64,000 nucleotides of DNA from Faecalicatena fissicatena (GCA_001028025.1 LDAQ01000015.1:62001-126000), one strand, 5' to 3'. Positions 8,521 through 17,582 are shown, counted from the stretch's first letter. Translations and numbers: made by a program. Notes: generated by a model from the letters alone, not told the origin.

Positions 8521-10539
8521 ATGGCGGTATTGCAGATGCAACGAGTTAGTATCTGCGCTTTGAAGAAAGACCGAAAGGCAATCCTGGAGAAACTGCAGCG
8601 CATGGGTGTTATGGAGATCAATCATATACTGGAGGAAGATGAAGACTTCCGCAGGATGGATACGGCGAATGCCAGGAGCAGCTTTGAAAAGGCTGCGGCG
8701 GCCGCAGATCAGGCCCTGAATCTTTTGCAGCAGTATGCTCCTGTCAAGCAGTCCCTGCTGTCATCACTGGCGGGAAAAGATCTGATAGAGAAAGAAAAGT
8801 ACCAGTCTGTGATCGAGAACAGAGAGGAACTGCAGAAAAAAGCCAAAAGAATTCAGGCGCTGGATAAGGAGCGGGCGGAAAACAGAGCCAGCATCCTTAA
8901 AATTGAAAACAGCATTGAAAGCCTGATGCCCTGGCTTCCTCTGGATGTACCTGTGAGTTTCGGGGGAACAGAACATATCATGATGCTGCCTGGAACATTG
9001 TCCGGTCAGTTTACACTGGATCAGGTGTATGAGATGCTGGCGGAACAGGCACCGGAACTGGAAGTGGATATCCATATTATTTCTGCAGAGCAGGATACAG
9101 TATATCTGACCGTGTTCTGTCTGCGCAAAGATTCTGCTGCAGCAGAAGAGGCACTGAGAAGTATTGGCTTTGCCAGACCATCCCAGATCTCAGATCAGGT
9201 ACCGGCGGAAGCAAAAGCGGATATGGAAAAGGAGATTTCCCGGATTCAGTCCAATATTGCAGAGATCGAGAAGGAGATTATGAGCCTTGCGGTTCACCGT
9301 GAGGGACTGAAACTTCTGGCAGACTATTACCGTGTCCGGGCTGATAAATATGAAGTGCTTGGGCAGCTGCCTCAGTCGGAGCGGACCTTCCTGATCAGCG
9401 GTTATGTGCCGAAAAAGGAAGCGGCCAGAATTCAGAAGACCTTGGGCGGCCAGTATGACTGCGTTGTGGACCTGGAGGAATTAAAGGAAGATGAAGAAGC
9501 CCCTGTACTTTTGAAAAACAGCAGCTTCTCATCCAGCGCAGAGGGAATCCTGGAGGCGTTCGGCCTGCCCGGCAGGGGTGAGGTGGATCCTACAGCGATT
9601 ATGTCGTTTTTCTATGTGTTCCTGTTCGGTTTGATGCTTTCAGATGCGGCATACGGAGCGATTGTTTCAATTGTATGCGGTGTATTGATTCTAAAGTTTC
9701 CGAGAATGGGAAAGAGCATGAAGACTTCCATCCAGTTATTCTTCTGGTGTGGAATTTCCACCCTGTTCTGGGGGATCATGTTTGGCGGATATTTTGGCGA
9801 CGTGATCAATGTCATATCAAGAACATTTTTCGGACATGAGGTTGGAATACCGGCAGTGTGGTTCGTTCCGCTGGATGAACCGATGAAGCTTTTAATATAT
9901 TCTATGCTGTTCGGTGTGATTCATCTGTTCACCGGACTGGGAATCAAAGGCTATATGTGCCTGAGAGACAAGAAGTACATGGATTTTTTCTGTGACGTGG
10001 TTCTCTGGTATATGCTTTTAATCGGACTTTTAATCATGCTCATTCCGAGCGACATTTTTGCATCAATTGCCCAGGCAACAATCGTATTCCCGGCGGCGGT
10101 GAATGCGCTTGGCAAATGGATGGCAATTATAGGTGCGGTAGGAATCGTCCTTATGTCAGGGCGTGCGAATAAGAACTTCGGGATCCGATTGGCACTTGGG
10201 GCTTATGACCTCTATAATGTCAGCGGCTGGCTCAGTGACGTGCTTTCTTATTCAAGGCTTCTTGCGCTTGGCCTTGCAACGGGCGTTATCGCATCTGTTG
10301 TGAACCAGATGGGAAGTATGGGCGGTAAGAGTGTATTCGGAGTGATTGTGTTTATAATAGCCTTTATAGTTGGGCATACATTTAATATAGCGATTAATCT
10401 TTTGGGAGCATATGTGCACACAAACCGTCTGCAGTTTGTAGAGTTTTTCGGTAAGTTCTATGAGGGTGGCGGACGTGCATTCAATCCTTTTAAAGAAAAT
10501 ACAAAATATGCAGATATTAAGGAGGAAACAAATTTATGA
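8521..10539 (+). CDS. ntpI: V-type ATPase subunit I (membrane stator, a-subunit)
   Basis: 672 residues. Residues 1-340 are a soluble, coiled-coil-rich cytoplasmic half; from about 365 on there are seven to eight membrane segments, starting at PTAIMSFFYVFLFGLMLSDA. The SYSRLLALGLATGVIA segment near residue 578 contains the essential arginine of the ion channel half-sites. It holds the stator and forms the ion path with subunit K. Its last codons overlap the subunit K start by 4 nt. Confidence 0.95.
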   Translation: MAVLQMQRVSICALKKDRKAILEKLQRMGVMEINHILEEDEDFRRMDTANARSSFEKAAAAADQALNLLQQYAPVKQSLLSSLAGKDLIEKEKYQSVIENREELQKKAKRIQALDKERAENRASILKIENSIESLMPWLPLDVPVSFGGTEHIMMLPGTLSGQFTLDQVYEMLAEQAPELEVDIHIISAEQDTVYLTVFCLRKDSAAAEEALRSIGFARPSQISDQVPAEAKADMEKEISRIQSNIAEIEKEIMSLAVHREGLKLLADYYRVRADKYEVLGQLPQSERTFLISGYVPKKEAARIQKTLGGQYDCVVDLEELKEDEEAPVLLKNSSFSSSAEGILEAFGLPGRGEVDPTAIMSFFYVFLFGLMLSDAAYGAIVSIVCGVLILKFPRMGKSMKTSIQLFFWCGISTLFWGIMFGGYFGDVINVISRTFFGHEVGIPAVWFVPLDEPMKLLIYSMLFGVIHLFTGLGIKGYMCLRDKKYMDFFCDVVLWYMLLIGLLIMLIPSDIFASIAQATIVFPAAVNALGKWMAIIGAVGIVLMSGRANKNFGIRLALGAYDLYNVSGWLSDVLSYSRLLALGLATGVIASVVNQMGSMGGKSVFGVIVFIIAFIVGHTFNIAINLLGAYVHTNRLQFVEFFGKFYEGGGRAFNPFKENTKYADIKEETNL

Positions 10540-11012
10540 GTCAGTTAGGTATTGTTTATGCGCTTCTTGGCGCGGGGGTTGCAGTATTTCTAGCAGGAGC
10601 AGGTTCAGCTCTGGGTGTCGGTATTGCAGGTCAGGCTGCATCCGGGGTTGTTTCAGAGGATCCAAGTAAGTTTGCAAAAGTATTGATTCTCCAGCTGTTG
10701 CCTGGTACACAGGGACTGTATGGACTGATCATCGGATTCGTTACACTTTCCAAGATCGGCCTTCTTGGCGGCGGAGTAGCAGATATTTCTGTGCAGACAG
10801 GGCTTCTCATTCTGGCAGCATGCCTTCCAATCGGTATTGTAGGTTTAATTTCCGCAAGATCCCAGGGAAAAACCGCGGCAGCTGCGATAGGCATCATTGC
10901 AAAGAAACCGGAACAGTTCGGTAAAGCAATGCTTTTCCCTGCAATGGTTGAGACATACGCAATTTTGGCACTTCTGATCTCATTCCTGGCAGTCAGTGCA
11001 ATACCGGTTTAA
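10536..11012 (+). CDS. ntpK: V-type ATPase subunit K (rotor proteolipid), predicted sodium-binding
   Basis: 158 residues with four transmembrane helices (two fused hairpins). Aligned by eye with E. hirae NtpK, all five sodium ligands are kept: L55, T58 and Q59 in LLPGTQGLYG (L61, T64, Q65 there), Q110 in SARSQGKTAAA and E139 in AMVETYAIL (Q110 and E139 there). The first hairpin has no ion-carrying acid, as in other bacterial 16-kDa subunits, giving a low ion-to-ATP ratio. The 5' end overlaps ntpI by 4 nt; a 197-nt gap with a mobile-looking palindromic element follows. Confidence 0.95.
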   Translation: MSQLGIVYALLGAGVAVFLAGAGSALGVGIAGQAASGVVSEDPSKFAKVLILQLLPGTQGLYGLIIGFVTLSKIGLLGGGVADISVQTGLLILAACLPIGIVGLISARSQGKTAAAAIGIIAKKPEQFGKAMLFPAMVETYAILALLISFLAVSAIPV

Positions 11013-11040
11013 TTGGGAATGTATCACGAAGACCGAAGTA

Positions 11041-11179
11041 GGTAACAGTTCAGACAGGTCTGTGCATTTACTGCATAGACCGTACGAAAACATGGTGGCT
11101 GCAGGCATCCAGCCCTTCGCCTCAGGCGAATTTCAATGGGCTGGATGCGTAACAGTTCAGGCTTGCCTGAACTGTTACC
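11041..11179 (+). repeat. MITE-like palindromic element between subunits K and E
   Basis: The 139-bp element begins GGTAACAGTTCAG and ends CTGAACTGTTACC, a perfect 13-bp terminal inverted repeat. It is flanked by GAAGTA on both sides (ACCGAAGTA on the left, with ACC supplied by the repeat end on the right), like a target duplication. Inside are three further hairpins: GGTCTGTG/CATAGACC, GCATCCAGCCC/GGGCTGGATGC capped by TTCGCC/GGCGAA, and CAGTTCAGGC/GCCTGAACTG. A diverged relative with the same order of blocks is at 28342-28492. No reading frame of note. Confidence 0.7.
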
Positions 11180-11208
11180 GAAGTAGTATGAAGAAGGAGA
11201 GCTTATAA

Positions 11209-11802
11209 ATGAGTGGATTAGACAAAATGAAAAGTCAGATCCTGGATGAGGCGACCCACTCAGCGGAAGTGAAAATCGCGGAGGCCAAGGCGAAGGCAGA
11301 AGTAATATTGAAGGATGCCCGCGCAGAGGCAGCAGCACAGGTCGAAAAAATCTCCAATAAGGCTCAGGCGGATGTGGACAATTACGCACAGCGTATCGCA
11401 TCCTCCTGCGATATGCAGCGCAAGCAGGCGATACTGCGTGCTAAGCAGGAAGTGATAGCCGATGTGCTCGACAAGGCATATGACAGGATTATGAATCTGG
11501 ATACAGAAGCATATTTTGAGATGATCCAGAAGATGCTGGAAGAATATGTGCTGCCGGAAGAAGGCGTGATTTGCTTTTCCGCGGAGGATCTGGAGAGGAT
11601 GCCTGCGGGATTTGAGGCGGTGATTCAGAAGACCGCTGCCGGTAAGGGCGGTGCTTTAAGCCTTTCCAGGGATGCAAAAGAGATGAAGGGCGGTTTCATC
11701 CTGGTCTATGGCGGGATCGAAGAAAACTGTACCATAAAGGCATTATTTGATGCAAAACGGGATGAATTATCCGATAAAGTACATGGGTTATTATTCGGAT
11801 AG
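11209..11802 (+). CDS. ntpE: V-type ATPase subunit E (peripheral stalk)
   Basis: 197 residues, start behind GAAGGAGAGC. The N-terminal half is an alanine-rich coiled coil (EVKIAEAKAKAEVILKDA), followed by the globular C-terminal head that caps the A3B3 hexamer, ending in FILVYGGIEENCTIKALFD. It pairs with the G/H subunit encoded at 8180. Two copies per complex are expected. Hairpin repeats follow directly after the stop. Confidence 0.92.
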   Translation: MSGLDKMKSQILDEATHSAEVKIAEAKAKAEVILKDARAEAAAQVEKISNKAQADVDNYAQRIASSCDMQRKQAILRAKQEVIADVLDKAYDRIMNLDTEAYFEMIQKMLEEYVLPEEGVICFSAEDLERMPAGFEAVIQKTAAGKGGALSLSRDAKEMKGGFILVYGGIEENCTIKALFDAKRDELSDKVHGLLFG

Positions 11803-11804
11803 AT

Positions 11805-12006
11805 AACAAGGAAACATCCATGTTACTAAGGCTCGAAAAGACCGAGCCCAAGTCAACAGGATGTACTTTACAACTAAGGTTTGAAAAGACCAAACCTAAG
11901 TTGTGGAACAAGGAAACATCCATGTTACTAAGGCTCGAAAGAACCGAGCCCAAGTCAACAGGATGTACTTTACAACTAAGGTTCAAAAAGACTGAACCTA
12001 AGTTGT
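11805..12006 (+). repeat. Tandem double-hairpin repeat upstream of subunit C (2 units, 102-bp period)
   Basis: Two units (11805-11906 and 11907-12006) fill the gap between ntpE and ntpC. Each unit has a long hairpin, ACATCC-TGTT-ACT-GGCTCG paired with CGAGCC-AGT-AACA-GGATGT, then a second hairpin, ACAACT-AGGTTTG paired with CAAACCT-AGTTGT. In the second unit the second stem reads AGGTTCA/TGAACCT, so two base pairs changed on both sides while pairing is kept. The SD of ntpC lies just after the last stem. Confidence 0.85.
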
Positions 12007-12028
12007 ATAAGCAGCAGGAGGGTTTATT

Positions 12029-13000
12029 TTGAATGATTTAGAATATACTTACGCGGTTGCGCGTATACGGGCTTTGGAGTCCTCACTGTTTTCCAGTACT
12101 GAGATTGAGCGGCTGCTGGCGTGCGCGGATGAAGAGCAGTGCCTGCAGTTTCTGAGTGAAAAAGGCTGGGGAGACGGGACTGGCTCCATGGACGCTTCTG
12201 CCATGCTGAAACGGGAAGAAGAGAAGACCTGGGAAGTGATTGATGATGTTGCTCCCGATTTTTCAGTGTTTGATGTTCTGTCCTATCCTAAGCTGTACCA
12301 TAACCTGAAGGCGGCAATTAAGGAAGTGTGCACTGAAGTAGAAAACAAAAATATTTTCTATGATGATTGTTCAATTCCGGGGGCAGAGATGCTTCAGCTT
12401 GTGAGAAATAAGGAATTCCAGAGGCTTCCGGGCAAGATGGGAGAGACAGCTTCAGAGGCTTATGATACGCTGCTTCATACAAGAGACGGACAGTTATGTG
12501 ATGTAATCGTAGACAGGGCTGCTCTGGATGCCATTTATGAGGCGGGACAGAAGGCGGAGGACGATATTATCAAAAACTATGCCGAGTCCACTGTGGCAAT
12601 TGCAGATATTAAGATTGCCGTCCGATCACAGAAGACCGCAAAATCTCTTGAGTTTATGAAGCGCGCGATGGCACCTTGTGACAGCGTGAATGTGGATCAG
12701 CTGTCAAAGGCTGCGGTAACCGGTATGGAGGCCGTCAGAGATTATCTTCTGGGCACATCCTACGCGGAGGGCGCGGCGGCACTGGAGGAATCCCCTTCAG
12801 CATTTGAGCGTTGGTGTGATAACCGCATGATGGAAACGATCCGGCCTCAGAAATATAATTCTTTTTCTGTAGGCCCGCTGGTAGCCTATGTGCTGGCCAG
12901 AGAAAATGAAATAAAAACTGTTCGTATTATCCTGACCGGAAAGCAGAATGATTTTCCGGACGAGATGATCAGGGAAAGGATAAGGGAGATGTATGTATAA
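12029..13000 (+). CDS. ntpC: V-type ATPase subunit C (central stalk adaptor)
   Basis: 323 residues with a TTG start at 12029, chosen because the ribosome site AGGAGGG (12016-12022) lies 6 nt upstream and the family N-terminus NDLEYTYAVARIRALE follows. The chain is mostly helical and ends QNDFPDEMIRERIREMYV, typical of the AC39/NtpC family. It couples subunit D/F to the K ring. The 3' end overlaps the subunit F gene by 8 nt. Confidence 0.92.
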   Translation: MNDLEYTYAVARIRALESSLFSSTEIERLLACADEEQCLQFLSEKGWGDGTGSMDASAMLKREEEKTWEVIDDVAPDFSVFDVLSYPKLYHNLKAAIKEVCTEVENKNIFYDDCSIPGAEMLQLVRNKEFQRLPGKMGETASEAYDTLLHTRDGQLCDVIVDRAALDAIYEAGQKAEDDIIKNYAESTVAIADIKIAVRSQKTAKSLEFMKRAMAPCDSVNVDQLSKAAVTGMEAVRDYLLGTSYAEGAAALEESPSAFERWCDNRMMETIRPQKYNSFSVGPLVAYVLARENEIKTVRIILTGKQNDFPDEMIRERIREMYV

Positions 13001-13313
13001 GATAGCTGTGGTTGGCGACTATGACAGCATTTACGGCTTCGCAACACTGGGCCTCAGCATCTGCCCCGTCCAGAACAGAGAAGAAGCCGAAGCGAAGTTA
13101 AGACAGCTTGCAGGTGGCAGATATGGAATTATCTATATTACAGAAGCCATTGCGGCGCAATTAAAAGATGTAATAGAAGAGTATAAAGAGCAGACGATGC
13201 CTGCAATCATACAGATACCGGGCGTATCCGGCAATACTGGAGCAGGCGTGGAAGGCGTAAAGAAAACTGTGGAGCAGGCAGTCGGATCAGACATCCTGTT
13301 CTCGCAAGAATAG
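12993..13313 (+). CDS. ntpG: V-type ATPase subunit F (central stalk; NtpG of E. hirae)
   Basis: 106 residues with the small Rossmann-like fold of the family: MYKIAVVGDYDSIYGFATLG at the start and MPAIIQIPGVSG in the middle. It binds subunit D in the rotor axle. It overlaps ntpC by 8 nt, and the second tandem hairpin array starts at its stop codon. Confidence 0.92.
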   Translation: MYKIAVVGDYDSIYGFATLGLSICPVQNREEAEAKLRQLAGGRYGIIYITEAIAAQLKDVIEEYKEQTMPAIIQIPGVSGNTGAGVEGVKKTVEQAVGSDILFSQE

Positions 13314-13520
13314 CAGGGTAACATCCATGTCACTAAGGTTTGAAAGAACCAAACCTAAGTCGACAGGATGTACTTTGCAACTAAGGCTCGAAAAGACCGA
13401 GCCTAAGTAGCATAAGCAAGGTAACATCCATGTCACTAAGGTTTGAAAGAACCAAACCTAAGTCGACAGGATGTGCTTTGCAACTAAGGCTCGAAAAGAC
13501 CGAGCCTAAGTAGCATAAGC
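13314..13520 (+). repeat. Tandem double-hairpin repeat upstream of subunit A (2 units, 103-bp period)
   Basis: Two nearly identical units (13314-13416, 13417-13519) of the same family as 11805-12006 fill the ntpG-ntpA gap. The first hairpin is ACATCC-TGTC-ACT-AGGTTTG / CAAACCT-AGT-GACA-GGATGT and the second is AAGGCTCG/CGAGCCT. Compared with the first array the apical stems have swapped (GGTTTG first, GGCTCG second) and TGTT/AACA has become TGTC/GACA, again with pairing kept. The stretch AAGCAAGG that opens unit 2 recurs at 13515 as part of the ntpA ribosome site AAGGAGGT. Confidence 0.85.
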
Positions 13521-13539
13521 AAGGAGGTATATTCGTCGA

Positions 13540-15306
13540 ATGAGTAAAGGCGTAATTAAAAAAGTTGCAGGACCTCTGGTTATTGCAGAGGGGATGCGGG
13601 ACGCGAATATGTTTGACGTAGTCCGTGTCAGTAATCAAAGACTGATTGGCGAAATCATAGAGATACATGGCGATGAGGCTTCTATACAGGTTTATGAGGA
13701 GACTTCAGGACTCGGTCCGGGGGAACCGGTGCAGTCTATGGAAGTTCCGATGTCTGTAGAATTAGGACCTGGTCTGATCAGCAGTATTTATGATGGAATC
13801 CAGAGACCGCTGGATGATATTATGAAGGTTTCCGGAAACAATCTGAAACGTGGAGTAGAAGTTCCTTCCCTGAAGAGAGATCTGAAATGGGAATTTGTTC
13901 CTACAGCAGCAGTGGGGGATGAAGTGGAAGCCGGAGATATTATCGGCACAGTGCAGGAAACGATCGTTGTCCAGCAGAAGATCATGGTGCCTTATGGCAT
14001 CAAAGGAAAGATAAAAGAAATCAAAGCCGGAGAGTTTACGGTTGAAGAGACAGTTGCGGTCGTTGAGACTGCTGATGGAGATAAGAATCTGACCCTGATG
14101 CAGAGATGGCCGGTCCGCAAAGGCCGTCCTTATAAAAAGAAACTGCCGCCGGAGATGCCTCTTGTAACAGGACAGCGAGTTGTCGATACCTTTTTCCCGA
14201 TTGCAAAGGGCGGTGTTGCAGCGGTTCCGGGACCATTCGGAAGCGGCAAAACTGTCATCCAGCATCAGCTTGCAAAATGGGCGGAAGCAGATATCGTTGT
14301 TTATATCGGATGCGGTGAGCGTGGAAATGAGATGACGGACGTTCTGAACGAGTTCCCGGAATTGAAGGATCCAAAGACAGGGCAGTCATTGATGGAGAGG
14401 ACCGTGCTGATTGCAAATACCTCTGACATGCCTGTTGCGGCCCGAGAAGCTTCTATTTATACAGGAATCACAATCGCGGAGTATTTCCGGGATATGGGAT
14501 TCTCCGTAGCATTAATGGCGGACTCTACATCCCGCTGGGCAGAGGCGCTCAGGGAGATGTCGGGACGTCTGGAAGAGATGCCTGGTGAGGAAGGATATCC
14601 TGCTTATCTGGGAAGCCGTCTTGCACAGTTCTATGAGAGAGCCGGTCATGTGATCTGTCTTGGAAAAGACGGGAGAGAAGGTGCGCTGTCTGCGATTGGG
14701 GCTGTATCCCCTCCGGGCGGTGATATTTCCGAACCGGTATCGCAGGCAACACTTCGTATTGTAAAAGTATTCTGGGGACTTGACTCCGCACTTGCGTATA
14801 AAAGGCATTTCCCGGCAATCAACTGGCTGAACAGCTATTCCCTGTATCTGGATGATATGGAAAAATGGTTCAACTCAGCAGTTGCACCGGACTGGATGGA
14901 AAACCGCCAGAAGATGATGTCGCTGCTCCAGGAAGAGGCAGAGCTGGAAGAAATCGTTAAGATGGTTGGTATGGACGCACTGTCCCCGAGTGACCGGCTG
15001 AAGATGGAAGCAGCACGCTCTATCCGTGAGGATTTCCTGCATCAGAACTCTTTCCATGAGGTGGATACTTATACTTCACTGAAAAAACAGCACATGATGA
15101 TGAAACTGGTTATGGCATTTTACGAGCAGGCCGTGGCAGCACTTGCAGAAGGCGCCCAGCTGCAGAAACTGATCAATATGCCGGTTCGTGAGCAGATTGG
15201 ACGTTTCAAGTATACGCATGAGGATAATCTGGACAGCGCATACGAAGAAGTAAAGAAAGAACTGCATGTGGAAATTGCCAACACATTAGGGAAGGAGGAC
15301 TTCTAA
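13540..15306 (+). CDS. ntpA: V-type ATPase catalytic subunit A
   Basis: 588 residues, start behind AAGGAGGT. The Walker A motif GPFGSGKT is at 231-238, and the non-homologous insertion typical of A subunits lies just before it. It hydrolyses ATP, or makes it in the reverse mode, in an A3B3 head. It abuts ntpB with no gap. The hairpin array upstream may set its higher expression relative to subunits C and F. Confidence 0.97.
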   Translation: MSKGVIKKVAGPLVIAEGMRDANMFDVVRVSNQRLIGEIIEIHGDEASIQVYEETSGLGPGEPVQSMEVPMSVELGPGLISSIYDGIQRPLDDIMKVSGNNLKRGVEVPSLKRDLKWEFVPTAAVGDEVEAGDIIGTVQETIVVQQKIMVPYGIKGKIKEIKAGEFTVEETVAVVETADGDKNLTLMQRWPVRKGRPYKKKLPPEMPLVTGQRVVDTFFPIAKGGVAAVPGPFGSGKTVIQHQLAKWAEADIVVYIGCGERGNEMTDVLNEFPELKDPKTGQSLMERTVLIANTSDMPVAAREASIYTGITIAEYFRDMGFSVALMADSTSRWAEALREMSGRLEEMPGEEGYPAYLGSRLAQFYERAGHVICLGKDGREGALSAIGAVSPPGGDISEPVSQATLRIVKVFWGLDSALAYKRHFPAINWLNSYSLYLDDMEKWFNSAVAPDWMENRQKMMSLLQEEAELEEIVKMVGMDALSPSDRLKMEAARSIREDFLHQNSFHEVDTYTSLKKQHMMMKLVMAFYEQAVAALAEGAQLQKLINMPVREQIGRFKYTHEDNLDSAYEEVKKELHVEIANTLGKEDF

Positions 15307-16680
15307 ATGCCAAAAGAGTATAGAACCATACAAGAAGTAGCCGGCCCTCTGATGTTAGTGCGCGGCGTAGAGAATGTTACCTATGATGAACTGGGAGAAA
15401 TTGAGCTTGCAGACGGAGAAACACGTCGCTGTAAAGTACTGGAGATCAACGGAAACGATGCTCTGGTTCAGTTATTTGAAAGTGCAACAGGTATTAACCT
15501 GTCGAACAGCAAGGTGCGTTTCCTGGGACGGAGCATGGAGCTTGGTGTATCTGAGGATATGCTGGGACGTGTCTTTGACGGCCTGGGACGTCCGATCGAT
15601 GAAGGACCGGAGATTCTTCCGGATGCCCGCATGGATATCAATGGCCTGCCTATGAACCCGGCGGCCAGAAGTTATCCGGAGGAGTTTATCCAGACCGGTG
15701 TTTCGGCCATTGACGGACTGAACACACTGGTCCGCGGACAGAAGCTGCCTATTTTCTCGGCATCCGGTTTGCCGCATGCCCAGCTCGCGGCACAGATTGC
15801 AAGACAGGCAAAGGTACTGGGCTCAAATGAAAACTTTGCCGTTGTATTTGCTGCAATGGGTATTACATTTGAGGAATCCAACTTCTTCATTGAAAGTTTT
15901 AAGGCAACAGGAGCGATCGACAGAACGGTTCTGTTCGTTAACCTGGCAAATGACCCTGCCATCGAGCGTATCGCGACACCGCGTATGGCTCTGACAGCGG
16001 CGGAATATCTTGCATTCGAAAAAGATATGCATGTCCTTGTTATCCTGACAGATATCACAAACTATGCAGATGCCCTGCGTGAGGTCTCCGCAGCCCGTAA
16101 AGAGGTACCGGGACGCCGCGGATATCCGGGCTATATGTACACCGACCTCGCCTCTCTTTATGAGAGAGCGGGACGTCAGAACGGTAAAAAGGGCAGTATC
16201 ACGATGATCCCGATTTTGACCATGCCTGAAGACGATAAGACTCATCCGATTCCTGACCTGACGGGCTATATCACAGAGGGACAGATTATCCTGAGCCGTG
16301 ATTTATACAGAAAAGGCATTACGCCTCCAATCGACGTTCTGCCGTCCCTGTCGCGTCTGAAGGATAAAGGTATTGGCGAGGGCAAGACACGTGCCGACCA
16401 CTCAAACACGCTGAATCAGCTGTTTGCAGCATATGCGCGCGGTAAAGATGCGAAAGAGCTGATGGTTATCCTGGGTGAGGCCGCCCTGACAGACATAGAT
16501 CTAATCTATGCGAAGTTTGCAGATGCTTTTGAAAATGAATATGTATCTCAGGGATACCAGACGGACAGAAGTATCGAAGAAACACTGAATATCGGATGGA
16601 AATTACTCTCCATGCTGCCGAGAGCGGAGCTGAAACGTATTGACGATAAGTTCTTAGACTTGTACTACGGGAAAGTATAA
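15307..16680 (+). CDS. ntpB: V-type ATPase regulatory subunit B
   Basis: 457 residues of the normal length for the family. It starts MPKEYRTIQEVAGPLMLV and carries the conserved GRVFDGLGRPID and MPEDDKTHPIPDLTGYITEG blocks. As expected for B it lacks a canonical P-loop (SGLPHAQLAAQIARQ in that place). Three copies alternate with subunit A. It directly follows ntpA. Confidence 0.97.
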   Translation: MPKEYRTIQEVAGPLMLVRGVENVTYDELGEIELADGETRRCKVLEINGNDALVQLFESATGINLSNSKVRFLGRSMELGVSEDMLGRVFDGLGRPIDEGPEILPDARMDINGLPMNPAARSYPEEFIQTGVSAIDGLNTLVRGQKLPIFSASGLPHAQLAAQIARQAKVLGSNENFAVVFAAMGITFEESNFFIESFKATGAIDRTVLFVNLANDPAIERIATPRMALTAAEYLAFEKDMHVLVILTDITNYADALREVSAARKEVPGRRGYPGYMYTDLASLYERAGRQNGKKGSITMIPILTMPEDDKTHPIPDLTGYITEGQIILSRDLYRKGITPPIDVLPSLSRLKDKGIGEGKTRADHSNTLNQLFAAYARGKDAKELMVILGEAALTDIDLIYAKFADAFENEYVSQGYQTDRSIEETLNIGWKLLSMLPRAELKRIDDKFLDLYYGKV

Positions 16681-16724
16681 AGAAAAACGCAGCAGGCGGC
16701 AATAGAAAGGAGAGGTGATTACAT

Positions 16725-17396
16725 TTGGCATCAACGCAGGTTAACCCAACCCGTATGGAACTGACCAGGCTGAAAAAGAAAAGGCTGACGGCCATCCGCG
16801 GTCACAAGCTGTTAAAAGACAAGCGAGACGAGCTGATGCGTCAGTACCTCGATCTGGTTCGTGAGAATATGGAGCTTCGTTTAAGGGTGGAAGCAGGAAT
16901 CCTTTCTGCCAACAAAAACTTTGTCATTGCCAAAGCAGGCATGTCCGAGGCGGCACTGAATACAGCTCTCATGGCACCAAAGCAGGAAATCAATCTGGTT
17001 CCCGGCGAAAAGAATGTCATGAGCGTTAACATACCGACCTTTGACTACAAAACAAGGACCGCAGATGAGAATGACATCTACTCCTATGGTTTTGCTTTTA
17101 CATCCAGCGACCTGGATGGGGCCGTAAAATCACTGGCAGATATACTGCCGGACATGATACGGCTGGCTGAGTGCGAGAAAGCATGCCAGCTTATGGCAGC
17201 AGAGATTGAGAAGACAAGAAGGCGTGTAAATGCGCTGGAACATGTCATCATTCCGGAGGCAGAAAAGAACATCAAGTATATTACCATGAAGTTGGATGAA
17301 AATGAGAGAAGTACTCAGATCCGTCTGATGAAGGTGAAAGATATGATGCTCCAAGAGGCACATCATTATAACGAAAAGAAGGAATATATGGCATAA
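16725..17396 (+). CDS. ntpD: V-type ATPase subunit D (rotor axle)
   Basis: 223 residues with a TTG start at 16725, preceded by AAAGGAGAGGTG. The hallmark N-terminus NPTRMELTRLKKKRLTAIRGHKLLKDKRDEL is present (first 20 residues only decisive) and the C-terminal helix contains RRRVNALEHVIIPE. The two long helices form the shaft turning inside A3B3. Last gene of the operon; a terminator follows at 17469. No ntpJ-like potassium transporter follows. Confidence 0.93.
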   Translation: MASTQVNPTRMELTRLKKKRLTAIRGHKLLKDKRDELMRQYLDLVRENMELRLRVEAGILSANKNFVIAKAGMSEAALNTALMAPKQEINLVPGEKNVMSVNIPTFDYKTRTADENDIYSYGFAFTSSDLDGAVKSLADILPDMIRLAECEKACQLMAAEIEKTRRRVNALEHVIIPEAEKNIKYITMKLDENERSTQIRLMKVKDMMLQEAHHYNEKKEYMA

Positions 17397-17468
17397 AACA
17401 TCAGCTGCTATGGAGGGATGTTCCCAAAGGAATTATGGGAATCAGGATGGAATGCAGCATAATTATAG

Positions 17469-17502
17469 AAGGACAGGTGATGAAAATTCACCTGTCCTTT
17501 TA
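17469..17502 (+). terminator. Rho-independent terminator of the V-ATPase operon
   Basis: AAGGACAGGTGA and TCACCTGTCCTT form a stem of 12 pairs with a short loop, followed by TTTT. It is 75 nt after the ntpD stop. Confidence 0.85.
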
Positions 17503-17582
17503 AGTATACAAAAGTACTTTGCATTATTATTTTCGGACTGCTCTGTGAAATGAAACGATTCTGTTGGGAAGGAGGCTGTATT

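Noticed and set aside
11805..13520. Hairpin repeats of about 102 bp as CRISPR or as coding sequence (70- and 95-codon frames)
   Set aside because: Only two units per place, no spacers; the frames change with the palindromes, run on both strands and lack ribosome sites.
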